A DNA stretch of 20,427 nucleotides from Ichthyosporea sp. XGB-2017a (GCA_002811675.1 PDIM01000016.1:1-20427); one strand, 5' to 3'; positions 1-9,151 are shown, numbered from the stretch's first letter. The notes: a model not told the origin generated them from the sequence alone. Made by a program: numbers and translations.

Positions 1-132
1 TACTATTGCTGGGAATGGAAAAAGGAGAAAGAAAAAAAGACGAAAGAAAAAAGAAAAATTAAAAACAAAAGAAATCCAAAAAAAAAAAAAAAAAAAAAAA
101 AAAACCCCGAAAAAAAAAAAAAGAAAAAAACC

Positions 133-193
<61 letters not shown>

Positions 194-250
194 AACAAAA
201 AAGCCTGAAAAAGAAACAAAAAAAAAGGTTGAATGAATAAAAGCAATTTG
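1..250. repeat. A-rich low-complexity tract
   Basis: Almost entirely A on the + strand, broken by single G, C or T bases. The longest pure runs are 27 A (78-104) and 55 A (137-191). The only open frame here is a polyphenylalanine reading of the T-rich minus strand, which is not credible as a gene. It could be simple-sequence expansion, the A tail of a retroposed element lying upstream of the window, or partly an assembly artefact of homopolymers. No element body or target-site duplication is visible inside the window. Confidence 0.85.
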
Positions 251-631
251 AAGTAATAGATCATACATGGTTTGCCTCATTCAGGGTGGGTGTCAATTAA
301 GAAAAATGGTTGACACACACGTGGTCCATGGACTGCCAGGGGTAGGGTTGGCATGAATTAATTATAACTATAGTGAGGGTGGTACAAACCAGAGGGCCGC
401 TTCACTATGGGAAGGCCAGTACATAATGCGTGGGCCGGGTTTATGTATGGGGGTCTCTCATACGTTATTACGTCTAATTTGGGCTGGCTGCTGCTCCTGC
501 AGGGTAGCTGGACGTTGTCGGTGTTATTATAAAGGTGTGTTAATACATGGCTGCAGGGAGCTACAGTAACTCTGTCAAGTAGATTAGTAGCAGTGTAGCA
601 TTGATACTTAGATTCTTAATATCCAGACAAT
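251..631 (+). promoter_or_regulatory. Upstream region of the ATP synthase subunit f gene
   Basis: No gene is seen here. It holds a CACGTG E-box (318-323), a 10-nt palindrome around CCATGG (324-333), a TTAGGG-like box (341-351) and a TATAAA sequence at 528-533, about 100 nt before the start codon. An ATG at 547 opens a short 11-codon frame ending at 582. If the TATA-like box is used, this ATG probably lies near or upstream of the transcription start. These sites are pattern matches only. Confidence 0.45.
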
Positions 632-880
632 ATGATGAACTTGAGCGAATTTCCGGAAACAAAACTTCGTAATCTCCCTGAGTGGGGAAAGCGTAACTTT
701 ACCCAGGCTAAGGTCAGCGCGCAGTACAAGGGCATGTTGAGCGGTTACCAGAAGGCTTACTTCGGAAAGAACGCTCGTATCAATCCTTTGTTTCATTTGG
801 TTGTAGGTATGGGAATTTTGGGATATACTCTTGAATATCCTCACTTGATTGCCCACGAAGCAAATGCAAAGAACCATTAA
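632..880 (+). CDS. ATP17: Mitochondrial ATP synthase subunit f (Atp17/ATP5MF family)
   Basis: Encodes 82 residues. Subunit f is a small single-span protein of the membrane (Fo) part of mitochondrial ATP synthase, in the peripheral-stalk and dimer region. The C-terminal half, from about residue 45 (NARINPLFHLVVGMGILGY, then LEYPHLIAHE), matches the yeast Atp17 pattern of NAS-KPLWHF, a hydrophobic span and a YxxHLRHH-like tail. The predicted membrane helix is about residues 52-70. The N-terminal half (LRNLPEWGKRNF) resembles the LPSW segment of animal subunit f. No cleavable presequence is evident, unlike yeast Atp17, and the length is nearer the animal form. Two adjacent ATGs (632, 635) could start translation, and an in-frame TAA at 617-619 closes the frame upstream. 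An extra 5' exon ending near the CCAG at 623-626 cannot be excluded. It converges on AROM. Confidence 0.85.
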   Translation: MMNLSEFPETKLRNLPEWGKRNFTQAKVSAQYKGMLSGYQKAYFGKNARINPLFHLVVGMGILGYTLEYPHLIAHEANAKNH

Positions 881-1294
881 TTGTGGAAACATAACAAAGA
901 AAAAAAAGAAATCTAGATAGCATGTAAAGATGCCGGGACAGCCTTTACAATGCAGGACTTGGTTTCTTTGATGGGTTTTATTGGGGATGTCTTTTTAGGG
1001 GTCTAATCTTGACTGTGTACAGTGCTTGATGCGTATTCGATGATTGAGATTGGGTTGTTGAAGGCTTGGAAATGGAAGCGGGGAAGTACGACGTACGGCA
1101 AATACTGTTTGATAGGAGGTTGTTTGTGTGCGATCTTTCTAGAGGTAGCTTGTTTTTAGTTTTTTTAATTGAGCAATCCATTGAGCTTTTTTACGCATTG
1201 AGATCAGTTTTAGTAACAACCAGAAGTTAACCAACGCAGTTTTTTGGGGAACATGTTTTGTCTCTATGCAGATTGCGATAGGTACTATATTGCT

Positions 1295-1300
1295 AATAAA
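1295..1300 (+). terminator. Probable polyadenylation signal of subunit f
   Basis: This AATAAA hexamer lies 415 nt after the subunit f stop. It is the first exact match seen on that strand. An earlier non-canonical site is possible. Confidence 0.45.
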
Positions 1301-1335
1301 ACTGTTATATATGGAATTATAAGGTGTTAAAGCTT

Positions 1336-1341
1336 TTTATT
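1336..1341 (-). terminator. Probable polyadenylation signal of AROM
   Basis: TTTATT on the + strand is AATAAA on the AROM strand, 40 nt beyond its stop codon, a typical distance for a compact genome. Confidence 0.6.
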
Positions 1342-1380
1342 GTCAGAGTGCTGTGAGCTAAAGGCTTATAAGTGCGGTCA

Positions 1381-4300
1381 CTACCCTTTGTAATTCTCGT
1401 ACACAGCGGAAGACATTTCCTTCCCAGGTGCGTTGAAACCAGTCCAAATACGAAAGCCCTCTTTTCCTTGCTCTATAAGCATTTGGATGCCTTCTATCAC
1501 TGGACACCCAGCCTCGCGGCCTTGGCGGATAAGAGAAGTATTTCGAGGCTTATACGCAACATCGAATAAAATGGGTTTGTTTTTTAAAAGACCGGCTGGT
1601 AATTCAAAACATGTAGTAGCCGGAACGGTACATACAACGACATCAATAAGGTCTATCTCATTTAGGTCTTTCACAGCTTCACCACTAAATTCACGCGCAA
1701 GGGAAACAGCCTTTTCATATGTGCGATTATATATAAGTACATATGTCACGCCAAGTTTCTGGAGAGCATAGCAAGCAGCCCTAGCAGTTCCTCCAGCTCC
1801 AACAACAAGTCCACGTCTTGGCTTTGAGTAGCCAACTTGTTTCACCAATTCTTCAATAGGGTTTACAATACCGAGCCAGTCGGTGTTATGCCCAGTGATA
1901 ACACCATCAACTTTTTTGATTGTATTCACAGCCCCAATGCATTTGGCAGCATCAGATAGCTTATCCATAAGGGGAATGACAGCTTGCTTCAAAGGTATCG
2001 TCACATTTGCACCACCAAAGGAACTATCCTCAATGACTTCCTCAACCTTTTTGCAATCCACAGTTTCACATAATCCGTATTCATGTGGCAGGTTCATTTT
2101 CTTAAATCCCGCGTTGTGCATAACCGGAGAGGGTGAATGGGCGATTGGACTACCAAAAAGGCAAAACTTCTGCGGCGGCAAAAGTCCAAGCAATTGGCGA
2201 AAGTCGTGGATTTCTTTTATCGTTAGCTGTCCAGGGGCAGCTTTAAATGGCATTTTTTCGTGTGTAACCGGTGTCATAAACGTGTTCAAAGCGCGTGACA
2301 GGGTGCCTTTTGGGCCCATAGATATGGCAATTAGCGGCTTATCAAGACCAACTTCACGAATCATATATTGCAACTGATAATTATCCCCCAAGTCCTTGCT
2401 TCGTCCTACAATTTTGACAATGTCTGCTCTTCCCCCAAACTGACATACATCAAACCAGCCACGCAAATCACCAATTGAGCAGTTGTTGGGAGGAGCGTGG
2501 TAAGAGGCGATAATTTTCGATCCTTTCTTTGTAGCAAGAAGCCTACTGCTATATTCTACAGGCCAATGGCTCTCCATATCCACATATTCACAGCCAAGGC
2601 GAGCACCAAGTTCTAATAAGCTGAACATTTTTTCAGGTTCATCCGGAAATTTTCCTCCTTGTCCACGACTGCGAACTGTAAATATGATAGGCAGCTTGCA
2701 TGCTCGTCTGAGCTTAGAGCATTGATCCATAACAAACTGATGATCCCACGACTCCAAAAGATCAACGCGAAGTTCCAAAGCATGACTACCACAAAAAATA
2801 TCATCGAAATCCAATTTTAGAACATCTTCAACACGAGGAAATGTCAAGGAGAGAAAATAAGAAGACTCATTCAAGTCTGGCATTTTCACGCCTGTTATGA
2901 TATGCGAAATTAGGGAAATAAAGTCTTCCGTGATACCTTTCCAGTCGCAGTCAGATTTGCAGATATTGAACTCATAAGTAGAACATTGAGCATACAGCGG
3001 CCCCCGAATCTTATACTGCTCAGCGGGATCGTTCTTAAAACTGGGTCTAACAGCGTCTTTACATAGATATTCACAAATGTCGTCGATACTCCGTCGAAAA
3101 CTCACCACATTTGGTTCCTTTTGAAGAAGGTTTCTTGCTGCTTCAGTTTCAACAACACCGCCGCCACAAACAATGATACATTTTTCTGCATACTCGTCTT
3201 TACCTAAAACACTTGCTAAAGCCCCTAATTCCTTCGCACGAAAGGCTGGCCACCCCGCTGTATTGATGTATTGCTTCAGACTCATTCCAAGCTCATTCTC
3301 TAAATATTTATCCATATCGACCACTCGAAGTCCCATTCGAAGACCCGCTAAAGCACTAGTTTTGGACTTTCCAGCCCCACGCATTCCAATTACAACAATG
3401 CGCTTGACTTTAGACGAGTCGACCGGGTTGCGCTCAGTTCTCTGCCAAGACGACGCATCAAGCTTCACACCAAACTTATTCACCAAGTGGTCCCAGAATT
3501 CAGGATATGTCTTGCAGACACATGATTTCTCTGTTATAACTATACCTGGTATTTTACACCCCAGAACACCAAAGCTCATCGCGATCCTATGATCGTCGTG
3601 GCAGTTAATGTAAAACGGACCCTGTTTAAACTCCGAAGGTGAGAGTCCATCAATCTCAAGTCCATCTGGAAGCTCTCGACAGGTAACGCCCATCTTTGTG
3701 AGCTCCTCGATCATGGCAGCTATACGGTTGCACTCTTTAACTCGCTGATTTGCAATGTTGTATATTTTTGATGTTCCGTCCGCTATAGCAGCAAGAACAG
3801 CGGCTGTCATAAACGCATCAGTCATGGAACCCATATCAAGTTCAAAAGATTTCAACCTCGTTCCTTTAGGCGGCCCTGTTACTTCAGTAGAAGTTTTTGT
3901 TCTTCTATATGAGCATCCCATTTTTTCTAAAAGTAGAGCAAATTCTGCGTCCCCTTGGAGGCTTTCACTTCCAACATTCTCGACGGAAACCACACCACCT
4001 GTAATAGCTGCAATAGCCAGAGGATAAGTTGCCGATGAAGCATCCCCTTCCACCAATAGTTCTTTAGGATTCAAATACACCCCCTTTTCAATTGAATATT
4101 CGTTAGTTCCTTCCCGCCTTTGAACGTTGATTCCAAAACGCCTCAACAAATCGCTGGTCATATCAATATACGATTGTGACACAACTTCTTCACCAACAAG
4201 GCTAAGCTTTACCGGAGTTTCACTGTAAGGTGAACTGATAAGAATTGATGAAACATATTGACTACTGACATTAGCAGCCAGGCTAACTTCACCCCCTTGA

Positions 4301-5952
4301 AACTGGTTGCTTTTCACACCGATTGGTAGACAACCTTCCGCTGAAAGATATCTTATAGATACACCATTAGCTCTCAAAGCTTCGACCAACGGTCCAATGG
4401 GTCTTTCCTGCATGCGCTTATTTCCAGTCAAAACAACCTCCTCTCCATTTGACGCAATAGCTGCAACAGAAGTCAGAAACCTAGAAGCAGTTCCAGCATT
4501 TCCTAAATACACTTCTTTTTGGGGGGCATTCAAAATGCCTGCACAGCCTTTCAGTGATACAATATTCCCCTCCGCTTCCCACTCAAATTTAGGGACTCCC
4601 AGTTCACAAAGTGCATTAAGCATGACCTGAGTGTCATCTGAATGCAAAAGCCCCTTGATTCGGCACTTGCCTTTCCCAAGAGCCGCGAGAAGGAGTACAC
4701 GATTCGAAATAGACTTCGAGCCTGGAACTAGCACTTTGCCTTTAACAGGGATTTCGGGAGGTATGACGCTGATGTACTCTGATAAGCAACAATAAATCTT
4801 TTCATCCGATACAAAAGATGCACCTCTATCTAGAGTTTTGCCGATTCCCCTCAATAAAACGACGGCTTTTCTTCCCCCTTGGGTTTTTTTGTCAACGTTC
4901 ATCTTGGTGAAGAGATCAGCTATTCCGAGTTGAGAGGGCACTATTGTTGGTAAGTCATACAACTGAATACATCTTACGAGTCTGCCCAAACTGGCTTGAT
5001 TAAAAAGCTCCATACTGCGCGCAATCTCTGCTTCTTTGACCATCCCTATGGCAATAGCCTCGCCATGAAGCATCGATGGCTGGCACAGAGCTTCAATTGC
5101 ATGGCCAATAGTATGCCCGAAATTCAAAATAGAACGAAGTCCACCTTCCTTTTCATCTTCCGTCACTACATGTGCTTTCACGCGAACGCTGCTTAACACA
5201 ATTTCTTTAACAACATCCATATCATCAAGAGCTTTTGCTGTCTGAGCATTCTGTTCAATAAACTCAAAAGCATCAGCATCCCAAAACGCTGCAGTTTTAA
5301 TAACTTCTGCCATACCGTTATTAAAATGTCTCGAAGGGAGTGTTTTCAAAAATGACAGATTGATGTATATCCTTTTCGGTTGGTGGAATGCTCCTATTAA
5401 ATTTTTGCCATGGCTAGTGTCTACACCAGTTTTTCCTCCAATGCTAGAGTCTACCATAGCCAGCAACGATGTCGGAATTTGAACAAAGTTCACCCCACGC
5501 ATGTACGTTGCAGCGACATACCCTGCAAGGTCTCCAATTACACCTCCTCCTAAAGCAAGTACACATGTCTTTCGGTCGCAAAAGTTCTCAAGCATCCAAT
5601 TTTCAATGTCTTCTTTCACTGACCTACATTTACTTTGCTCCCCAGGAGGAACGACCTTTACCAGCAAATTAATGCCAGCAGAAGCAAACTTTTGCTTCAC
5701 CTGAGGTAGAACAATCTTTTCCAAATGACGATCTGTAATGAGAACGTACCGACTTGCAGGGACATTTTCCAACATGTCTTTTACAATATGATCAAGCAAA
5801 TCAGAACCGAGATGAATACATTCTTTGTTATCAAGTACAGCAACTCTAACTACACCATCTTCGTGGACAAATGCTTTTCTTCCTCTTGTCCTTACTCCTG
5901 CAGTAGGCGTGGTTGAAGCCTTTTTAGCCTTCTTTCGTGGTGATGGGGACAT
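1381..5952 (-). CDS. ARO1: Pentafunctional AROM polypeptide (shikimate pathway)
   Basis: A single uninterrupted frame of 1,523 residues that carries out shikimate-pathway steps two to six, normally in the cytosol. Order: dehydroquinate synthase (about 30-395; GGGVIGD 135-141; probable zinc ligands E216, H280, H296), EPSP synthase (about 400-832; PGSKSISNR 410-418, NAGTASRFLT 485-494, catalytic D712, DDHRIAMSF 786-794), shikimate kinase (about 848-1015; Walker A GMRGAGKS 856-863, CGGGVVE 929-935), type I dehydroquinase (about 1030-1255; H1152, Schiff-base K1180), shikimate dehydrogenase (about 1262-1520; NVTIPLK 1316-1322 with K1322, N1343, D1358, GAGGTAR 1385-1391). Every key residue is present. 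The frame extends five codons upstream only through a TTG, so I start at the ATG of MSPSPRKK. The first 30 residues are a basic extension with a PRKKAKK cluster. Length is close to fungal AROMs (about 1,550-1,600). It shares its upstream region with PCCA, where a Gcn4-type site lies 353 nt from this ATG. Confidence 0.98.
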   Translation of the reverse strand: MSPSPRKKAKKASTTPTAGVRTRGRKAFVHEDGVVRVAVLDNKECIHLGSDLLDHIVKDMLENVPASRYVLITDRHLEKIVLPQVKQKFASAGINLLVKVVPPGEQSKCRSVKEDIENWMLENFCDRKTCVLALGGGVIGDLAGYVAATYMRGVNFVQIPTSLLAMVDSSIGGKTGVDTSHGKNLIGAFHQPKRIYINLSFLKTLPSRHFNNGMAEVIKTAAFWDADAFEFIEQNAQTAKALDDMDVVKEIVLSSVRVKAHVVTEDEKEGGLRSILNFGHTIGHAIEALCQPSMLHGEAIAIGMVKEAEIARSMELFNQASLGRLVRCIQLYDLPTIVPSQLGIADLFTKMNVDKKTQGGRKAVVLLRGIGKTLDRGASFVSDEKIYCCLSEYISVIPPEIPVKGKVLVPGSKSISNRVLLLAALGKGKCRIKGLLHSDDTQVMLNALCELGVPKFEWEAEGNIVSLKGCAGILNAPQKEVYLGNAGTASRFLTSVAAIASNGEEVVLTGNKRMQERPIGPLVEALRANGVSIRYLSAEGCLPIGVKSNQFQGGEVSLAANVSSQYVSSILISSPYSETPVKLSLVGEEVVSQSYIDMTSDLLRRFGINVQRREGTNEYSIEKGVYLNPKELLVEGDASSATYPLAIAAITGGVVSVENVGSESLQGDAEFALLLEKMGCSYRRTKTSTEVTGPPKGTRLKSFELDMGSMTDAFMTAAVLAAIADGTSKIYNIANQRVKECNRIAAMIEELTKMGVTCRELPDGLEIDGLSPSEFKQGPFYINCHDDHRIAMSFGVLGCKIPGIVITEKSCVCKTYPEFWDHLVNKFGVKLDASSWQRTERNPVDSSKVKRIVVIGMRGAGKSKTSALAGLRMGLRVVDMDKYLENELGMSLKQYINTAGWPAFRAKELGALASVLGKDEYAEKCIIVCGGGVVETEAARNLLQKEPNVVSFRRSIDDICEYLCKDAVRPSFKNDPAEQYKIRGPLYAQCSTYEFNICKSDCDWKGITEDFISLISHIITGVKMPDLNESSYFLSLTFPRVEDVLKLDFDDIFCGSHALELRVDLLESWDHQFVMDQCSKLRRACKLPIIFTVRSRGQGGKFPDEPEKMFSLLELGARLGCEYVDMESHWPVEYSSRLLATKKGSKIIASYHAPPNNCSIGDLRGWFDVCQFGGRADIVKIVGRSKDLGDNYQLQYMIREVGLDKPLIAISMGPKGTLSRALNTFMTPVTHEKMPFKAAPGQLTIKEIHDFRQLLGLLPPQKFCLFGSPIAHSPSPVMHNAGFKKMNLPHEYGLCETVDCKKVEEVIEDSSFGGANVTIPLKQAVIPLMDKLSDAAKCIGAVNTIKKVDGVITGHNTDWLGIVNPIEELVKQVGYSKPRRGLVVGAGGTARAACYALQKLGVTYVLIYNRTYEKAVSLAREFSGEAVKDLNEIDLIDVVVCTVPATTCFELPAGLLKNKPILFDVAYKPRNTSLIRQGREAGCPVIEGIQMLIEQGKEGFRIWTGFNAPGKEMSSAVYENYKG

Positions 5953-6569
5953 GATTACACAATACAAAGGTTGTTACAAATCTTAGTTTGAATACTTTGC
6001 ACACACTTTCTGCCTCACAGTCAAGACTCGACTATAATAGTAGTGAAACACAGTACAGTGGTGTACTGCTATAGGATGACATCATGTATCTGCCCCCTAA
6101 CCCTAGACAGATAGATGCTTCCCATCAATTAAAGATAAGGTACCGAGATGATGATTCAAATGATCCTGCACCGCGCATGAGTGGATCAGCTGGCTGCCAT
6201 GCATGGCCCATGGTTGATGGTACTGGTGCTGGCCCCAGTCCAGCCAGTCCATCTGGCCAGTAGGGTAGTCTACACAGTCAGTCACGAGACAGACAGTCCT
6301 CCTATGAGTCACCCATTGTTTGGTGTGTTCTAGCTTTATTGTTCCTATCACAGTCTAGCTATGTATTATTATTAGAGCCCCTCCACTCTCCAGCTAAACC
6401 ACCACTCTCCCCCCACACCACACTCCCCCTCCTGTCTGTCCCTCTCCACCAAAACCAAACACTCCTCCTCCACCCCACAAAGATTTGTTGTGTTGGAACT
6501 GTGACAAAGGGAAATTGATTGAGTGTGTGGATAAGTGCTGTGTACTTTCTTCAGTATCGCTGTGTCAGG
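5953..6569. promoter_or_regulatory. Divergent promoter between AROM and PCCA
   Basis: This 617-nt space holds no credible gene. Notable words are TGACATCATG (6077-6086), two overlapping TTAGGG-type repeats read as CCCTAACCCTA (6095-6105), a 12-nt palindrome GCCATGCATGGC (6196-6207), GGCCAGT (6255-6261), TGAGTCA (6305-6311) and a C-rich, nearly G-free tract (about 6377-6478) on the PCCA sense strand, ending 92 nt before the PCCA ATG. Function is inferred from position only. Confidence 0.55.
6305..6311 (-). promoter_or_regulatory. Gcn4/AP-1-type site upstream of AROM
   Basis: Read on the AROM strand with its flanks the sequence is GTGACTCAT, an exact match to the fungal Gcn4/CPC1 core. Yeast ARO1 and many amino-acid genes are under general amino-acid control by Gcn4. 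It lies 353 nt before the AROM ATG and 259 nt before the PCCA ATG. A seven-base match can arise by chance in a 600-nt region. Confidence 0.45.
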
Positions 6570-9094
6570 ATGTTTAGTAGATTAGCAGGTAGCTATAGAT
6601 CTCCCACTACGAATGTGGCGAAAGTTTTTGTAGGCGTTTTCCCTCGCCAGAGTGGAATCAATATGGTGAGTAAAGATGTGCGTAATTCGAAATTGGATTC
6701 TTAGTGTCTTGGCTCTAACTAACGCATATTCTGTATAGCCTTCGGGGGTTTGTGCAGCGCGGTTGTTTTCCTCATCGCAGAGAGCGGCTGCTTTCAACCC
6801 AGAATCGTTAACAAACACTTATGAAGGACGAAAGGTAGGTGATTTTGTTTGTGTAGCTATCTTTTTTATTCTAATATATGTGCAGCCATGCTAAGAGAAT
6901 ATGTAAACTAGACTTTCGATAAGATCCTTATCGCCAATAGAGGTGAAATCGCTTGCCGTATTATGAAAACGTGTAAGAAAATGGGCATTAAAACAGTCGC
7001 AGTTTATAGCGAACCAGATGCTGGTAGTCTTCATGTCGCTATGGCGGACGAGGCTGTGTGCATTGGGCCTGCAGCTAGTGCGGAAAGTTACTTAAGATAT
7101 GACAAGATCATTGATGCTTGCAAGGCGACTGGTGCTCAAGCTGTTCATCCTGGTTATGGATTTCTTTCCGAAAATTTTCATTTTGTCCAGCAGCTTGAAA
7201 AAAATGATATCGCCCACATTGGACCTAGCCATAGACCAATGGAGCTTCTTGGGGATAAGATTCAAAGTAAAATTGTTGCAAAAGAGGCTGGAGTGAGTAC
7301 AATTCCTGGCTTTAAAGGTGTTATTGAAGATGAAGATCATGCTGTTCGTGTTGCAAATGAAATTACCTACCCTGTTATGGTCAAAGCCTCTGCCGGTGGA
7401 GGAGGAAAAGGTATGCGCATTGCCTGGAATGATGAAGAAGTAAAGGAAGGTTACCGACTTTCAAAGGCTGAAGCGAAATCAAGCTTTGGGGATGACCGCC
7501 TGCTTATTGAAAAGTACGTGGACAACCCGAGACATATCGAAATCCAGCTTATTGCTGACAGTCATGGTAACTGTGTCTATCTGAATGAGCGAGATTGCTC
7601 TATTCAGCGCAGAAACCAGAAAGTCATTGAAGAAGCACCTAGCACCTTTCTGGATGAAGAAACGAGAGCTGCAATGGGCGCCGAAGCCGTATTGTTGGCG
7701 AAAGCAGTAGATTATACTTCAGCTGGAACTATTGAGTGTCTTGTTGACTCTCAAAAGAATTTTTACTTTTTGGAAATGAATACTCGCCTTCAGGTTGAGC
7801 ATCCAGTTTCTGAATTAGTTAGCGGTGTAGATCTCGTGGAGCTGATGATTGATGTAGCAGCTGGTCACCCGCTGCCCATCACCCAAAAAGATGTTGTTCC
7901 TAAAGGGTTTGCCATCGAGTGCCGTGTCTATGCCGAAAACCCCAAAAACTTTTTGCCATGTACTGGTAGACTTCAGACTTACAAGGAGCCAACCAAAGGC
8001 TATTTAGAAAAGGGGCTTGTGCGTGTCGATAGCGGTATCTTCGAAGGGAGTGAAATTAGTATTTACTATGACCCTATGATTTCGAAGCTCATTACGTATG
8101 GGAAAGATCGAACTGCTGCTCTTGCTCTGATGACACAGGCTTTAGATGAGTATGTGATTGAAGGTCTTATCCATAACATTCCCATTTTGAGGGAAATGAT
8201 TAACCATCCAAAATTCGTCAATGGAGATTGCACAACTAAGTTTATTGGAGAGGAATATCCTGAAGGTTTCAATGGGCATAAGCTGTTGAACAAAGAGTTG
8301 GCTCAGCTGCTTGTTAGTGCTTGTTACATGAAAACAATGAAGGAACTTAGGGCCACTGAATTTTACAATCAGAGCCGAATCGCGGATGATTACTGCCCAC
8401 CAGAAAAAATGGAGTATGTAATCACTGTGGATGGAGAGTCTCATAAAGTGGATGCTATCCTGGACACTCCCATGTCTGGAGATAGTTTAACCGAACAGGG
8501 AGTAAGGTCTATTGTGGTTAATGGAGTAGAAGTGGACACACGTGATATGGAGTGGGATGTTGATTCCACTTTGTTCCAATGTCATGTCCATGAACATGAC
8601 GATTTTAACACTCTTCAGTACCTGGGCTCAGGCCCTTCATCAATGAAGATTCGTCATTGTGGTACAGTGGTATGTATTGTACTGTTGCTATCAATTATTC
8701 TTTTGTCGAGGAAAGCCTGTGTAATTAATGAATTGTTTGATTTTGTTGTATTTTGTATATATTACTTAAAATATAGTATAACGTTGAAGTTTTAAGCAAG
8801 AGGGAAAACGACTTGAAGAAATATATGATCGAAAAGCCCAAGATTGATATGAGCAAGGTTGTTGCATCGCCTATGCCTGGCTCAGTTTACTCTGTGTTTG
8901 TAAAGCCAGGCGATAGAGTTGCTGAAGGAATGGAGGTAGCCATCGTTGAAGCGATGAAAATGCAAAATGGACTTCGTTCTCCAAGAGACGGCATCGTGAA
9001 GGCTGTGCATTTCACCAAGGGTGACACTGTTCAGTACGAAGATGTTATTATCGAGTTTGAAGAAGACGAACCTGCTGAAGCGGCCAGCGAGTAG
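6570..9094 (+). CDS. PCCA: Propionyl-CoA carboxylase alpha subunit, mitochondrial (four exons)
   Basis: Exons 6570-6665, 6739-6834, 6912-8669 and 8801-9094 join in phase 0 to give 747 residues; human PCCA has 728. The alpha subunit carboxylates its biotin with ATP and bicarbonate, for transfer to propionyl-CoA by the beta subunit. Residues 1-64 (exons 1-2) are an Arg/Ser-rich mitochondrial presequence with an ARLFSSSQ segment. Biotin carboxylase follows: [15 protein letters not shown] from 66, glycine-rich ATP loop AGGGGKGM at 225-232, [11 protein letters not shown] at 297-307, [11 protein letters not shown] at 352-362. The BT linker region spans about 460-650. The C-terminal biotinyl domain has EAMKMQN with biotin Lys703 (codon 8957-8959). 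EAMKMQN favours PCC over methylcrotonyl-CoA carboxylase, which usually has AMKMEH. The start is the first ATG opening the presequence frame. The splice sites were set by frame and family alignment. The beta subunit is not in this window. Confidence 0.95.
6666..6738 (+). other. PCCA intron 1 (73 nt, phase 0)
   Basis: Donor GTGAGT, branch-like ACTAAC at 6718-6723, acceptor TATAG. Without removal the frame stops within this segment. Confidence 0.85.
6835..6911 (+). other. PCCA intron 2 (77 nt, phase 0)
   Basis: Donor GTAGGT, branch-like GCTAAG at 6890-6895, acceptor CTAG. Use of the earlier GTGCAG at 6880-6885 would put an in-frame TAA in the next exon. The 6911 boundary restores the biotin carboxylase start [12 protein letters not shown]. 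Confidence 0.85.
8670..8800 (+). other. PCCA intron 3 (131 nt, phase 0)
   Basis: Donor GTATGT, TATAACG branch-like sequence near 8778-8784, acceptor GCAAG. Reading through adds a hydrophobic tail and a stop at 8793-8795 and loses the biotinyl domain. Acceptor 8800 keeps the frame; the AAG at 8796 does not. Confidence 0.8.
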
Positions 9095-9151
9095 TTTAAT
9101 GAAGCTGTGTCAATTTGAGCCGAAAATATTCATCAATCAAAATGAGCAGAT

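Larger units (their letters stand above)
881..1380. other. Convergent 3' intergenic region between subunit f and AROM
   Basis: About 500 nt with no credible gene. Short open frames here have no recognisable similarity and sit in the presumed 3' untranslated regions. Its only clear content is a pair of facing AATAAA signals near the AROM end, which leaves subunit f with a long 3' UTR of about 415 nt if 1295-1300 is its signal. Confidence 0.6.

Noticed and set aside
59-280. Polyphenylalanine frame on the minus strand
   Set aside because: It is a translation of the homopolymer T run, not a gene.
978-1181. 67-residue minus-strand frame between subunit f and AROM
   Set aside because: No family features, and it sits in the presumed 3' UTR of subunit f.
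1381-5952. AROM as a locus with adjacent but separate genes, or with unspliced introns
   Set aside because: One frame runs through all five domains with normal linkers and no insertions that disrupt conserved blocks.
6570-9094. Methylcrotonyl-CoA carboxylase, pyruvate carboxylase or acetyl-CoA carboxylase instead of PCCA
   Set aside because: The EAMKMQN biotin site, the BT-linker pattern, the 747-residue length and the lack of a carboxyltransferase domain all fit PCC alpha.
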